Below, piece by piece: positions 40,756 through 51,680 of a DNA stretch of 64,000 nucleotides. Within the stretch, counting starts at the first letter, position 1, and each line of letters opens with the position of its first letter. A program made the translations under genes and the position numbers. The DNA lies in contig NW_017802591.1 of assembly GCF_001625305.1 (NCBI RefSeq), forward strand, positions 156,594 to 220,593. The letters are read 5' to 3'. The notes below the pieces were generated by a model. That model had not been told where the DNA came from. It saw only the letters and a program-made list of their open reading frames with translations, and did not search any database. The stretch is from Branchiostoma belcheri (Eukaryota; Chordata; Leptocardii; Amphioxiformes; Branchiostomatidae).

Positions 40756-42080
40756 GTACACAGGTACCTGCCGTTTACTGTTCAGTGCGCCAGCTATGTC
40801 ATGGACGGATAGTATAAGCTGTGTTTCTGTGGATCGTTTGGCTCCGAATCCATGCTGGTATTCTGTCAATATACTGTAGCTTTCTAAGTGCTTCATGATT
40901 TGGCTATGGATTTGCAGGATGTGCACGTCTGTAGTTGCTGGGGACCGTTCTATCTCCTTATTTAAAGATGGCGCATATAGTTACAGCCCTCCAGTCTTTA
41001 GGGGTTTCTACAGTGTTTAACGAGTGTTGGGAAATATTAGTTAGTACAGTTGCGATTTCACTAGCTGTCAATTTGAGGAACCAGGGTGTTAGTTGGTCTG
41101 GTCCGGATGCTTTAGACAGACTGAGACCTTAAAGCGTTTTTTCGACACCATCAATGAAAACTTCAATATTTTTGGAAAGTTTATTGCAAATCCATACCCG
41201 AGGGCTAATTGCAATTAAATGATAATAAAAATAAACAGTAAAAATAATAAGTAATGCTAATGCTACTTTAGATATACATTTGTAGTTATTGTTGGGTTTG
41301 ATTTCTTTTCCGTGTGCAGTTGAGTATGAAATCGCCGACATTTTGTGATACATATATGGATTGGGAGGGGTTAATAGGAATGCAGTTTTTTGTAGGCTGG
41401 GAAGGTGAATAAAGCTAAGGAACATTTTGGTGACCATTTCAAATAACCTATATCTTTCGGTGCTATAACAAGAGCAATGACAAATAAAGTGCATAAGACA
41501 AGCACACTCGTATGCAGACATACTGGGAGAAGCTATAGTTGACAAGCATTCTGGTCGTATGTGAAAGGATGTGTTCCATTGGAGGAGTGCAGGGCTGACC
41601 GAGTGATGGCATATCTGTGGTGTCTTCCTCTGTGAAAACACTTTTGAACTGTGAACTGAGGACTTCTGCTTTTTTCCCCGCTGTCACTGATGATGGTATT
41701 TACAACCTTTAGGGGCGTCACCCCGACAAGTTCTTTCTCAGTCCTTTCACATACGACCATAGTTTTGTCAACTATAGCTTCTCCCAGTATGTCTGTTTTA
41801 GAGTGTGCTTGTCTTATGCCTTTCTGAACTCCCATTTTAACTCGCTTATATTTGTTCCAGTCCTCCTCTTGGCCTGTTTTCTTAGCTTTGTTATAGAGGC
41901 GCTGCTTCTTACGACAGTGTCTCCTAAGGTTTCTGTTGAACCAAGGCAAGTTGTATCTGCTTGATGTTATCTTACTAGGCATGTGCTTGTTCATCGTATG
42001 TTTCATTTGGTCTTTGAAGTCTGACCACTTCTGTGTAACTGATATATCCTGAGTTCTTTTGTCAAAGTTATTTGCATAGT
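40756..42080 (-). pseudogene. LINE ORF2 relic, rearranged
   Basis: Minus-strand order: YNLPWFNRNLRRHCRKKQRL and NKYKRVKMGVQKGIRQAHS (linker after the endonuclease), VLSSQFKSVFTEED, then a disruption, then VFIDGVEKTL, LSLSKASGPDQLTPWFLK, DWRAVTICAIFK and ILTEYQHGFGAKRSTETQL (reverse transcriptase fingers). It ends before motif A. CR1/L2-like. The disruption has two parts: another LINE C-terminus at about 41185-41489 and an 82-bp inverted copy of the element's own segment (41490-41572 against 41742-41821). It separates the first family Y fragment from the main array, so it may have inserted into Y. Confidence 0.85.
41185..41489 (-). pseudogene. LINE C-terminal fragment
   Basis: The minus-strand frame reads HFICHCSCYSTERYRLF and TPPNPYMYHKM. 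It is a diverged version of the ET-x-x-HFLLHCP motif at the C-terminus of jockey-type ORF2, interrupting the larger LINE relic. No clear target-site duplication was found because its right edge meets the inverted duplication. Confidence 0.65.
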
Positions 42081-42189
42081 CCTAATCGTAGCCTAGGATT
42101 AAGCATGCCAGTTTTTTTTTCAATTAATTTAGGTACTAATTACTTTAAAAACTCGGTAGCCTACCTGTTATAAAAGGGGGCTCGCTCCA

Positions 42190-42245
42190 AAGGTGTCGAA
42201 CAAGGACAGATTTGTGGTTCGGAAGATACTGCTGTAGCGCGCTTG
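42190..42245 (-). repeat. tRNA-like segment in a Y unit
   Basis: Degraded version of the tRNA-like segment seen at 51403-51465: GCGCTACAGCAGTATC on the minus strand, then TTGTTCGACAC in the B-box place. Clearly not a working tRNA. Confidence 0.4.
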
Positions 42246-44089
42246 GTGGGGGACCTGGGACTGTACATTGTATCTCCGGGGAGCCAAATACACGGAGCCT
42301 TGACGAATAGTAAAAATAAAAAAAATGATATATGATAATGCCCCAGAAAGGAAAGTACTTTCCCTTACATAAGTTGTCTTTTATTCATCCGCTTAGGGTT
42401 GACCAGAGCAAACAACTCATATCTGTTTCCCCTACCAAACTAAACAAGTACATTCAAGACATTTTGACCAGACTGGAAAAATAATAATCTTACCTGGATG
42501 CCGTTTTTTAACCACACAAACTGTCTTTTATTAGCAATTACAAACTTGAATTATTTGCATCAGAGTCCGGTCACACCACTCAAACTGGACTGTGAGAATC
42601 TAGCGCATTGCTGCTAGAAATAAGCAACTTTAGCTATACGCATGCCTTCGCTACTTTGATGTATGAAATCCAATGGGTTGGCTAAAAAACATTTCTCACG
42701 AAAACATGTTGATGCAGCCTCTTCAATTTTGGGTTGGCACGGATAAACCTCGAGACCTAAAATTGACCAACTGGGCAGATGCTATCTATCAAACAAATCA
42801 ATGGCGGCGTCCGGTTGTCTTTTGTTCCGGACAAAGTTTCCAAAAGATACCAAGATCAATAATTCCAGAGAAACGGCAATTTTTGCACATTAATAGACCA
42901 GAATCGCCAATGATACCATCTATACATTCTATATGTCCGTTTCGTCGCCGTCAAAAAAACACAAAAATAGATATAACCTGTTTTTGTTATTGAAAGTTCC
43001 ACAGCAACACGTGGCTAACGGCCGGATCTAGCCAAATATGAAAACATGCACAGCACCAACATGTAAATATCACGATCAAAGCAATGTTATTGTAGAATAA
43101 TGCATGAGCCAAAAATGACTTTTCTTGCCTTTTCTGTTTCCTCTTATATAAATTGGAATAACAGTTTACACTCACACCAGTGCTCTTTTCGTGATGTTTT
43201 ACAAAGAGGATCACACAAAACTTAAAAGTGCTATTTGTTGAAAGACAGATCAAACGAAATGCCTACATGTGGGTGGGTGTTTACTGACAACAGAGGAGAA
43301 CATGCCCCTCTAATGTTTTTCTCACACGACAGGCAAATGCGGAGACCTGTGGGTATGTTGCTCTTGCCCAATAGATTTAAACTGGCAAAGCTGGACGTCA
43401 CTATTTGGAGAAGATATTATGTTGTCATGGTTTGAAAATACTGACCATCAAGAGCAGCTTAGGTATAACGACATAAAGGTCCGTACCTGACCCACTAGCG
43501 TGTCTCGCCGACCTAACATTAAGTTTTGTAAACTGTGAGAAGAGAGGTTGAGGTGCCACGGTACCGACATAGGTTCAGAACGAAGGTCCAAAAGTTTATT
43601 TACTTTTTCGACATTCCTAAAGATGTCAACATACGGTTTATGAGGGTAGTTTTAGGCCTATACAGATCTCGGTTGAATAAAGATACACGGTGACGATCTT
43701 GCCAGAATCATTTGTGGGCAATGATTCTGTCCCAGCACGCATAGCGCGTATACATCGATAACTTGACATCTATAACCCATCCCACCCATTCACATCTAAC
43801 TTATAAGGATATCTCTCAAGAGACAGGGGATAATTCCAAGCACATCAATTTCATTGCGGTGAATAACGGCGACCACCGTTAAACAATTACAAGTGAAAAT
43901 GACAAGGGCGTGTTAACTGAACCATTCACGAAGTCACACAAGTGGCCTCGGCACACAGTATATAATTAATATGCTTAGTCTAACATTAGGATTAAGCAGG
44001 CCAGGGTTTAGAGTGTTCTTTTCGCAAAGCAACAGGTATCGATTCCATAAAAGAATCTCGGGTGCATACATTTGTGAGAGGGGCCAGGG

Positions 44090-44172
44090 GCTCGCTCGAT
44101 GACAGTGTTTGAACAAGGGACGGTGTCGAACAAGGATCGATTCGTGGTCAGGGAGATGCTACCGTAGCGCGC
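44090..44172 (-). repeat. tRNA-like segment in a Y unit
   Basis: Minus strand: GAGCGCGCTACGGTAGCATC, CCTGACCACGAATCGATCC, TTGTTCGACACC, with a duplicated B-box-like piece. D-arm GGTAGC and T-arm GTTCGA words sit at tRNA-like spacing, but the acceptor stem cannot pair. Probably a SINE-type RNA polymerase III promoter relic. Confidence 0.45.
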
Positions 44173-46082
44173 TCACAGATGGATCCGGGACCGTACAGTG
44201 TATATCCTGGTTGCCAAACTCACGGAGCCTCGACAGACAGTTTTGTTTGGCTGCCTGAGGCAGTTTTGCCCGCCGTCTTAGATTAGATGCGTTGGGGACA
44301 GTCGGGACTACAGATTGGAGGATTGTAGATTCTAGGGGTATTAGCCAGCTCCAGGCAAAGGGTGGATTACATCTGTCCATAGGAAACAATCATGAGAATG
44401 CCCCAGGAATGTACATTCCCTTAATATTTAGATTGTTTGTATTGATTCGCTAAGGGCTGACTTAGAATACTCAGATCTAGGTCCCTATGCCACCTAAACC
44501 AGTAAAATAGTTAAAGAAATTAACAGACTGGGATAAGATTCTTACCTATGTGTCTGTTTGTCAACCACACTGTTTTAGGAGCAACTGGTTATTAGGACCA
44601 GCGTCCTATCGCACCATTTAACTTGGACTATGATCGACTCCGACCTAGCACATTCCTCCCAACAAGTAGCTACATATTTCTTAAACTATACGTAAGCCTT
44701 CGATACTTAAATGCATTAAATCCAACCAATTAGCTTAAAAGAACATTTCTTATTAATACAAACACACGGTCATGAAGCCACTTACATTTTGGGTTGGCAC
44801 TAAACCTCGAGACTCAAAATGACCGACTGGACGGATGATATCGGATAAAATCGATCCTGAAAAAAGACGTGTGTGAGACTGAACACAAAAACTTGTGAAC
44901 GTCACCTGGTGATCCAAGTCTCCTTCAATTGTTGAAAGAACCTTTAAAGAACCCTTTCAAAGAAAGGCAGTTTGTGCATTCTGTCGTTTTCTGCTATTTG
45001 CTTTTATAGAAATCATTTACTGTGATTGTAGTTTTCTCACAATTATGGTGTTTTACCCAAGACAAATTTGTCTTGCTTCTTGATTCGAGCATTTTTATAT
45101 GGGGAAGCCAATCGACGTGAGGCATTTCTAGATAAAGAGATTATTGTACAACCACTTTTTCAGAAATATCTAAATAAATTGAAATATTTCATTTTTGGGT
45201 CGGAACACAAAGTAAAAATTTGTGAACGGCAGGTGGCGATCCAAGTCTCATAAGGAGTTAAAGCATTCAGTCGTTTTCTGCTATTTACTTTAATATAGCC
45301 ATATTAATCATTTTACTAACTTTGATTGTAGTTTTCTCACAATTAGGGTGTTCTACAATTAGGTGGCTATCTTGATTGAGCAATTTTTATATGTGGAAGT
45401 CCATCTTTGTGAGGCATTTCTATAGCTAAATGTCTGGCCATTTCGTCGCCGACTGTAAAACTCGATATAACATTTTTTGTTATTGATAGTTTCATAGCCA
45501 CAAATGGCCGGATCTATCTAAGATTTGAAAAATTAGACAGCCCCAACATGTTAATATAACGCTCAATACAATGTTCTTGTAGAGTATTGCATAATCCGAA
45601 CATCACTGTTCTTACCTTCGTTGTTTGCCTTATATACAGTGAAAGGTACACATGTACACTCGTGCGTCTTTTGTGATATTTCATACGGGTGGTCACACAA
45701 AACTTAAACTGCGATGATAAAAGACAGATTAAATATAATGTCTGCATGTGAGTTGGTTGTTTACTGACAACAGAGGGGGACGTGCAATTCGTCCTGTGTT
45801 GTCCTCACACAACAGGCAAATGGGGAGACGAAACCGGCACAGTTGTAAGTCGCTGCTTGTTTCAGAGATGATCTCGTCATCCTCGGATAATACTGACCAA
45901 TGGGAGCAGCCCAGGTTTGAGGTGACATGGTGGTCCGTACCTAAAAGAACTGGCGTATTATGACGTCGTCTTATTATTTGCGGGCTAATGATTCAGTCCC
46001 AGTGTGTATACCTCGATTGCTTAACCTTTGTAACCCATTTTCTCGGTGACTTCGATATCCGTTCGTATTATGATTAGGAACA

Positions 46083-49000
46083 AATGTCTGTACGGATCAA
46101 ACAATGGTGGCAGGGGTCAAAAAATCGATTTGGCTCAAATTTTGCACAGTGATAGTACATGGCCCACAGCCCCTCAAAATGGATTTCTTTCTGCTCCACA
46201 CCAATCGTTACCATGGTAACGGCCCAAACATGTTTTGGGTCCATTTTCCCTAGGCCCTGATTTGGGCATGTCAGAAACATGAAAATTGCCACAAGTTTAA
46301 GACACGATTACAAACAAATGCTTGAAATTTACGTAAAAAACTGTGCTGAAATTACCAACTTATCTGCTTTTCCAGAATAGCTTCAAAATTTTCACGAGGT
46401 CCGTTTTAAGTGTCTGGGCATCCCTAAGGCAATACTTTGTTTTGGGCTTGTGAAATATCCCTATTTTTGCCCATCTTTAAAGTGCTGTAACTCCAAAGAT
46501 GGTGATTTTTCCATTCAAATTAAATTTAGAGATGCATAAGTATAAGTGCTATAAAATGCATGTTAGCAAAGTCTGGCCAATTCTTTGGTACTCACATAGT
46601 TGTCCCCGGAAGTAGGGAAAATATTAGAAAATATACATTTTTGTCATATTTAAGATACAATATATACAAGTTGAATAATAAGTAGTCCTATAATTTGTCT
46701 ATTAAATAAATGCTTGTGAAGGTTGGAGTCTGCTTTTGTTGCTGTTTACTTGTCCCCAAAAGTAGGCCAGATTTTGGACATGTGCTGAAATTAACATTTT
46801 TGGCTATCTTTCAAGCTCTGTAAGTGATAAAGTAGGATTTTATTTGAATTCGATCTTTTTAGGGTAGTACATAAATGTATTGTCTATCAAATGAATGCTT
46901 GTGAAGGTTGGAGTATTGTTTCGTTGCTGTGTCCCTTTAAGTGAGCCGCATTTTGGACATGTGCGGAAATTATCAATTTTAGCTATTTTTGAAGCTCCTG
47001 AAATGACAAAGTAGGATGCGTCTTCAATTCAATGTTGTAATGAAAGTACAATATATTTATTGTTAATCAAATTAATACTTGTGGAGTTTGAAATCTTGTT
47101 GTGTACTTTTCCCTAAATGTAGGCCATATATTGGACGCGTGAAGAAAATATCATTGATTATGGGCTGACCACTGTGTTTGAAGCTCTAGCTATAGAAATC
47201 TTATAATAAAGTTCCTCACTAGTCAACAAGTATCTACGTAATAACTTCTCAAGACTTCTTCGTGGCTAAGCGACGAAGGACAGCAGCCGATGCAGAGGAT
47301 AAACAACACGACCCAGCCATGATAGACCACATCAACAACGATATCCAACAGGGAGGTCTAAACGACGACCTTCCATCCCATAATCTTTGTGACTTTTCAA
47401 AGAGAGTAGATTTGTATGAGCTTGGTATCACGATTTTGAGGTCAATATGTGAACACTTTGATATAGATATTTCAACAGTAACTGACTAACGCAGAAAATA
47501 AGCATTTGTTGCAAAGCCTCAAGAATTCCAATGTTTTAGCCCTTGTTCAAAATAAATGTGTAGAGGTAGGCCTAAGATGATGATAAGAAACCTATGTTCA
47601 GATGTTGGTAGACTGTTTCATAAGATCCTCAGGTTTTAGGCAAAATCAATAATGATTTTATCTTTATCATATTTTCAGGATGTAATATGGTAAATATGGT
47701 ACTTCAAACATTGTTAGCTTAAACTAACGACCGCAGTTAAGATAAATTGTAGGTGCAGGTGTTCATGTATATTTCCACAATTTGCAAATTGCAACTTGAA
47801 CAACCTCTTTGAATAACTCTTTTTGTTCTGTTAGTTACTATACTTTAATAGTGCCGATTAGTTAACACAGTGATAACGAAGTATGCTTAATGGGACTTTT
47901 TTTACAAAATTATGTGTCTTTAGTGTTTCATTATTTTCAACACAATTCACCCTAGTGTGGTTGCTTTACATTCTTGAAACTAAAGAAAAAAAATGACAAA
48001 GGAATGAAGACAATCTGGTTTTTAATAAAAGAGATTTTTTTCAAATGTTCAAACAACACAAAAGTATTTATATCGAAACGTGAGCAATATTTCCTACTTT
48101 CATGAAACAATAGAATGTGTCCTAAATATGGCTAACTTTTGGGGACAAGTGCAGAGCAACTAAGTAAGAACCCACCTTCTACAGGCTTTGATTTCATAGA
48201 CAATAGATAAAGTTACTTCTGCTAAAAAAATGAATTCGAATAACACCCTACCTCGTTTTCATAGGGATTCAAGCACAGACTTGTGCGCTAATGTCTGTTT
48301 ATTTTAAAATATGGCCTACCTTTAGGGACAAATGCACAATAACGACACAACCCTGCACAATTATTTATATCATAGAAAATGCATGTACGATTGAATTGAA
48401 ACAACACCCTCCTTTTTCATTTCTAGAGCTTCAAATGCAGCCGTATATACTAATTTCTGTACATGTCCAAAATATGACCTAATTTTAGTGACAAGTACAC
48501 AGCAACAAAACAAGACTTCAACCTCCACAGGCATCCATTTATTTGATAGACAATACATGTATGCACTACCCTACAAAGATTGAATTCAAACAACAAGCTG
48601 CTTTGTCAGTTATAGAGCTTGAAAGATAGCCCAAAATGTTAATTACAGCTCATGTCCAAAATATGGCCTACTTTGGGGGACAAGTAAACAGCAACAAAAC
48701 CAGACTCCAGCCTCCACAAGCATTTATTCAATAGACAATTTATAGGGCTACTTATTATTTAAAGTAGTATTAGATTGCTGTTTTAACTTGTATGTATTGT
48801 ATATCAAATATGACAAAATTTATATTTTTCCTGAAATGTAAATATGACCTACTTCTTGGGACAACCACGTGAGAACCAAAGAATTGGCCAAACTTTGCAA
48901 ACATGCATTTTATAGCACTTATACTTATGCATCTCTAAAATCGATTTGAATGAAAAAATCACAAACTTTGGAGTTACAGCACTTCAAAGAAATAGGGATG

Positions 49001-49312
49001 TTTCACAAGCCAAAACACAGTATTGTCCTAGGGACGCCCAGACACTTTAAACGGACCTCGTGAAAATTTCAAAGCTATTCTGGAAAACCAGATAAGTTGG
49101 TAATTTTAGCACAGTTTTTGTTTTCCCGTAACATTTAAGCATTTGCAATCTTGTCCTAGACTTTTCTGACATGCCCAAATCAGGGAAAATGGCCCCAAAT
49201 CATGTTTGGGCCGTTATCATGGTAACGATAGGTGTGGATCAGAAAGAAAGCTATTTTGACGGGTTGTGGGCCAATTACTATTACTGTGTGAAATTTGAGC
49301 CCAATTTGGGCT
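46083..49312. mobile_element. Family X element with long inverted arms
   Basis: Left arm 46083-47150 and right arm about 48090-49312 are inverted copies. Blocks such as GTTACCATGGTAACGGCCC, CTCAAATTTTGCACAGTGATAGTAC and AAGTAGGCCA-ATTTTGGACATG appear on the plus strand at left and complemented at right. Each arm holds three or four subrepeats of about 175 bp (near 46764, 46942, 47122; 48116, 48290, 48464, 48652). The middle, 47151-48090, carries the only frame of note (47253-47489). The element interrupts a family Y unit, and about 400 bp of that unit is missing at the junction. Architecture fits a fold-back or long-TIR DNA transposon. No transposase is recognised. Confidence 0.8.
47253..47489 (+). 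CDS. Unrecognised small ORF at the centre of family X
   Basis: Open from 47223 to a TAA at 47487-47489, with an acceptor-like CTTCTCAAG ending at 47253. It encodes about 78 residues: FFVAKRRRTAADAEDKQHD, an IDHINNDIQQGG segment, then SKRVDLYELGITIL and SICEHFDIDIS. KRRR is nuclear-signal-like and the rest is acidic and probably helical. No ATG occurs before 47319, so it would be a downstream exon or a fragment. Base use is less AT-rich than the arms around it. It could be the last exon of a protein belonging to the element. I do not recognise the family and see no catalytic motif. Confidence 0.35.
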   Translation, partial: DFFVAKRRRTAADAEDKQHDPAMIDHINNDIQQGGLNDDLPSHNLCDFSKRVDLYELGITILRSICEHFDIDISTVTD

Positions 49313-51402
49313 GGGACTGTACATTAGTTATCCGGGGTGTCAAATGCACGGAGCCCTGGCGGAAAGTTTTGTTTGGCTTCCTAAGCCAATTTTGCAAGCC
49401 AACTTAGATGAAGTGTTCTCGTGACCAGTATTGTAGAGGAAGATTGTAGGATTGTAGGGATTTTATCCGGCACCAGAAACAGGATAGATTCCATCTGTTC
49501 GTAGGAAACAATGATGATAATGCCCCAGAAAGGAAAGTACTTTCCCTTACATAAGTTGTCTTTCATTCATCCGCTTAGGGTTGATCAGAACAAACCACTC
49601 ATATCTGTTTCCCTACCAAACTAAACTAGTACAATCAAGACATTTTGACCAGACTGGGGAAATAATTATCTTACCTGGATGACGTTTTTTGTACCCACAC
49701 AAACTGTATTTTATTAGCAATTACAAACTTGAATTATTTTCATCAGAGTCCGGTCACACCATTCAAACTGGACTGTGCGATTCCAATCTAGCGCATTGGG
49801 TTGGCTAAAAAATCCAATGGGTTGGCTAAAAAAACATTTCTCACGAAAACATGTTGATGCAGCCCCTTAAATTTTGGGTTGGCACGGATAAACCTCGAGA
49901 CCTAAAAATGACCGACTGGGCAGATGCTATCTATCAAACAAATCAATGGCGGCGTCCGGTTGTCTTTTGTTCCGGACAAAGTTTCCAAAAGATACCAAAA
50001 TCAATAATTCCAGAGAAACGGCAATTTTTGCACATCAATAGACCAGAATCGCCAATTATACCATCTATACATTCTATATGTCCGTTTCGTCGCCGTCAGA
50101 AAAACACAAAAATCAATATAACCTGTTTTTGTTATTGGAAGTTCCCTAGCCACACGTGGCTAACGGTCGGACCTATCCATATTTGAAAACATGGACAGCA
50201 CCAACATGTAAATATCACGATCAATGCAGTACTATTGTTATTGTAAAATAAGCCGAACACCACTGTTCTTGCCGTCGTTGTTTTCCTTATATGCAGTGAA
50301 CTGTTTAGTTACACATAGTGCTTCTTTTGTGATATTTTATAAAGAGGGTCACCCAAAAGTAAAATTGCAATGTTCAAAGATTGAACATAATGACTGGATG
50401 TGGGTGGGATGTTTACTGACAACAGAACATGAGGTAAGAGCCCCTCCTGTGTCGTCCTCACATGACGGGCTACTGCGAAGACATCTCGGACACTGCCCGT
50501 TCACAGTGGACGAGCTGTTAACGCTTGACGTCACTGACTAATAAAGAGATGACAACGTCATGGATTGAAAAACCATCGAGAGCAGTTTAGGTTTGAGACG
50601 ACATAAAGGTCCGTATCTTCACGCTGGCGTATTTCCACGTCGTCTCTTGGTGACTTTAGATCGTGTCAGAAGAGAAGCTGAGTTCCGCGGAACAGACACA
50701 GGTTCAGAAAGACGGTCCAAAGGTTCCATCTACTTTTCCGACATTCTAAAAAATACAGCATGAGGTTTATAAGGGTAGTTCAAAGCCTATAGATATCTCG
50801 GTAGTAGAAAGATTATAAATTATACACTGTAGATCTTGCCAGGATCATTTCGGGGTAATGATTCTGTCCCAGCACACATAGCGCGCATTTATCGATAGCT
50901 TGACAGCTATAACCCATCTCATCCATTCACATCTAAATGGTAAGAATATCTCCGAACAGACATGTGATCAGTCTTAGCACATTTATTAGTAGTGAATAAG
51001 CATGACCGCCGTTAGACACTGTGAGAAGTGTTCTCGGTAATTTTCTGGGGACTTCGGTATCCATTCGTATGGTAATTAGGAATCCTGTTTCAGTTTAGGA
51101 ATCTTTCAGTGGACCGAGTTCACATATTTTGCTCAGTTTAGGCTTTTCGGGAATCTTTCAATGGACCGAATTTCCAGAGTGTGTTTAGTGTACGATTCAC
51201 AAAGTCACCCAAGTGGCCCCGACGCACAATATAGTTAGTGTAACATTATGAATTAGTGTCTAAGTGAGTACACAGTTGGTGATTTATATTGTAGGGTAGG
51301 ATTTAGCGTTACAGGGTTTAGACTAAGAGTGTTCTTTTTTGTAAAGCAATAGGTACCGAGTCCTTAAGTAGCCTACCTCGTACGAATTTTGGGTCGCTCG
51401 AT

Positions 51403-51468
51403 GACAGGGTTCGAACAATAATCGATTCCTGGTCGGAGAGGTGCTACCGTAGCGCGCTCGCAAAGGGA
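51403..51468 (-). repeat. tRNA-like segment in a Y unit, best copy
   Basis: Minus strand: GAGCGCGCTACGGTAGCACC (D-arm-like), TCTCCGACCAGGAATCGA (anticodon-arm-like), then TTGTTCGAACCCTG (B box). An identical copy lies at 57250-57312. Spacing fits a tRNA of about 70 bases, but the ends do not form an acceptor stem, so it is a tRNA-derived relic. It may have given the Y unit a polymerase III promoter. Confidence 0.5.
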
Positions 51469-51658
51469 CCCGGGACTGTACAGTGTATATTCTGGGTGCC
51501 AAATTCACGGAGCCTCGACAAATTTGTTCGGCTGCCTGAGGCAATTTTGCCAGCCATCTTAGATTAAGTGTTCTGGAAAGTAGTCGCCTTGAGGAAAACT
51601 GTAGGATTGTAGATTGTAGGGGTATTCCAGGGCCCCACTGTAAAGCAGTGCTTAGCCA

Positions 51659-51680
51659 CACACACACACACACACACACA
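51659..51680. repeat. (CA)n microsatellite
   Basis: Eleven CA copies. The duplicate unit has a shorter run at 57506-57521, a length difference within the otherwise near-identical pair. Confidence 0.95.

Larger units (their letters stand above)
42081..46082. repeat. Family Y tandem array, left part
   Basis: Two successive units of about 1.9 kb. Landmarks in order: GCTACCGTAGCGCGCTC (42228, 44158), CACGGAGCCT (42290, 44221), AATGCCCCAG (42336, 44396), TTTTGGGTTGGCAC (42726, 44785), AACATGTAAATAT or variant (43058, 45545), GTTTACTGACAACAG (43277, 45758), TCCCAGCACGCATAG (43730, 46000). The segment 42330-43080 closely matches 49515-50210. The open frame of 106 codons at 42673-42993 recurs at 49851-50186 but is lost in other units, so it is probably not a gene. 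Confidence 0.8.
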
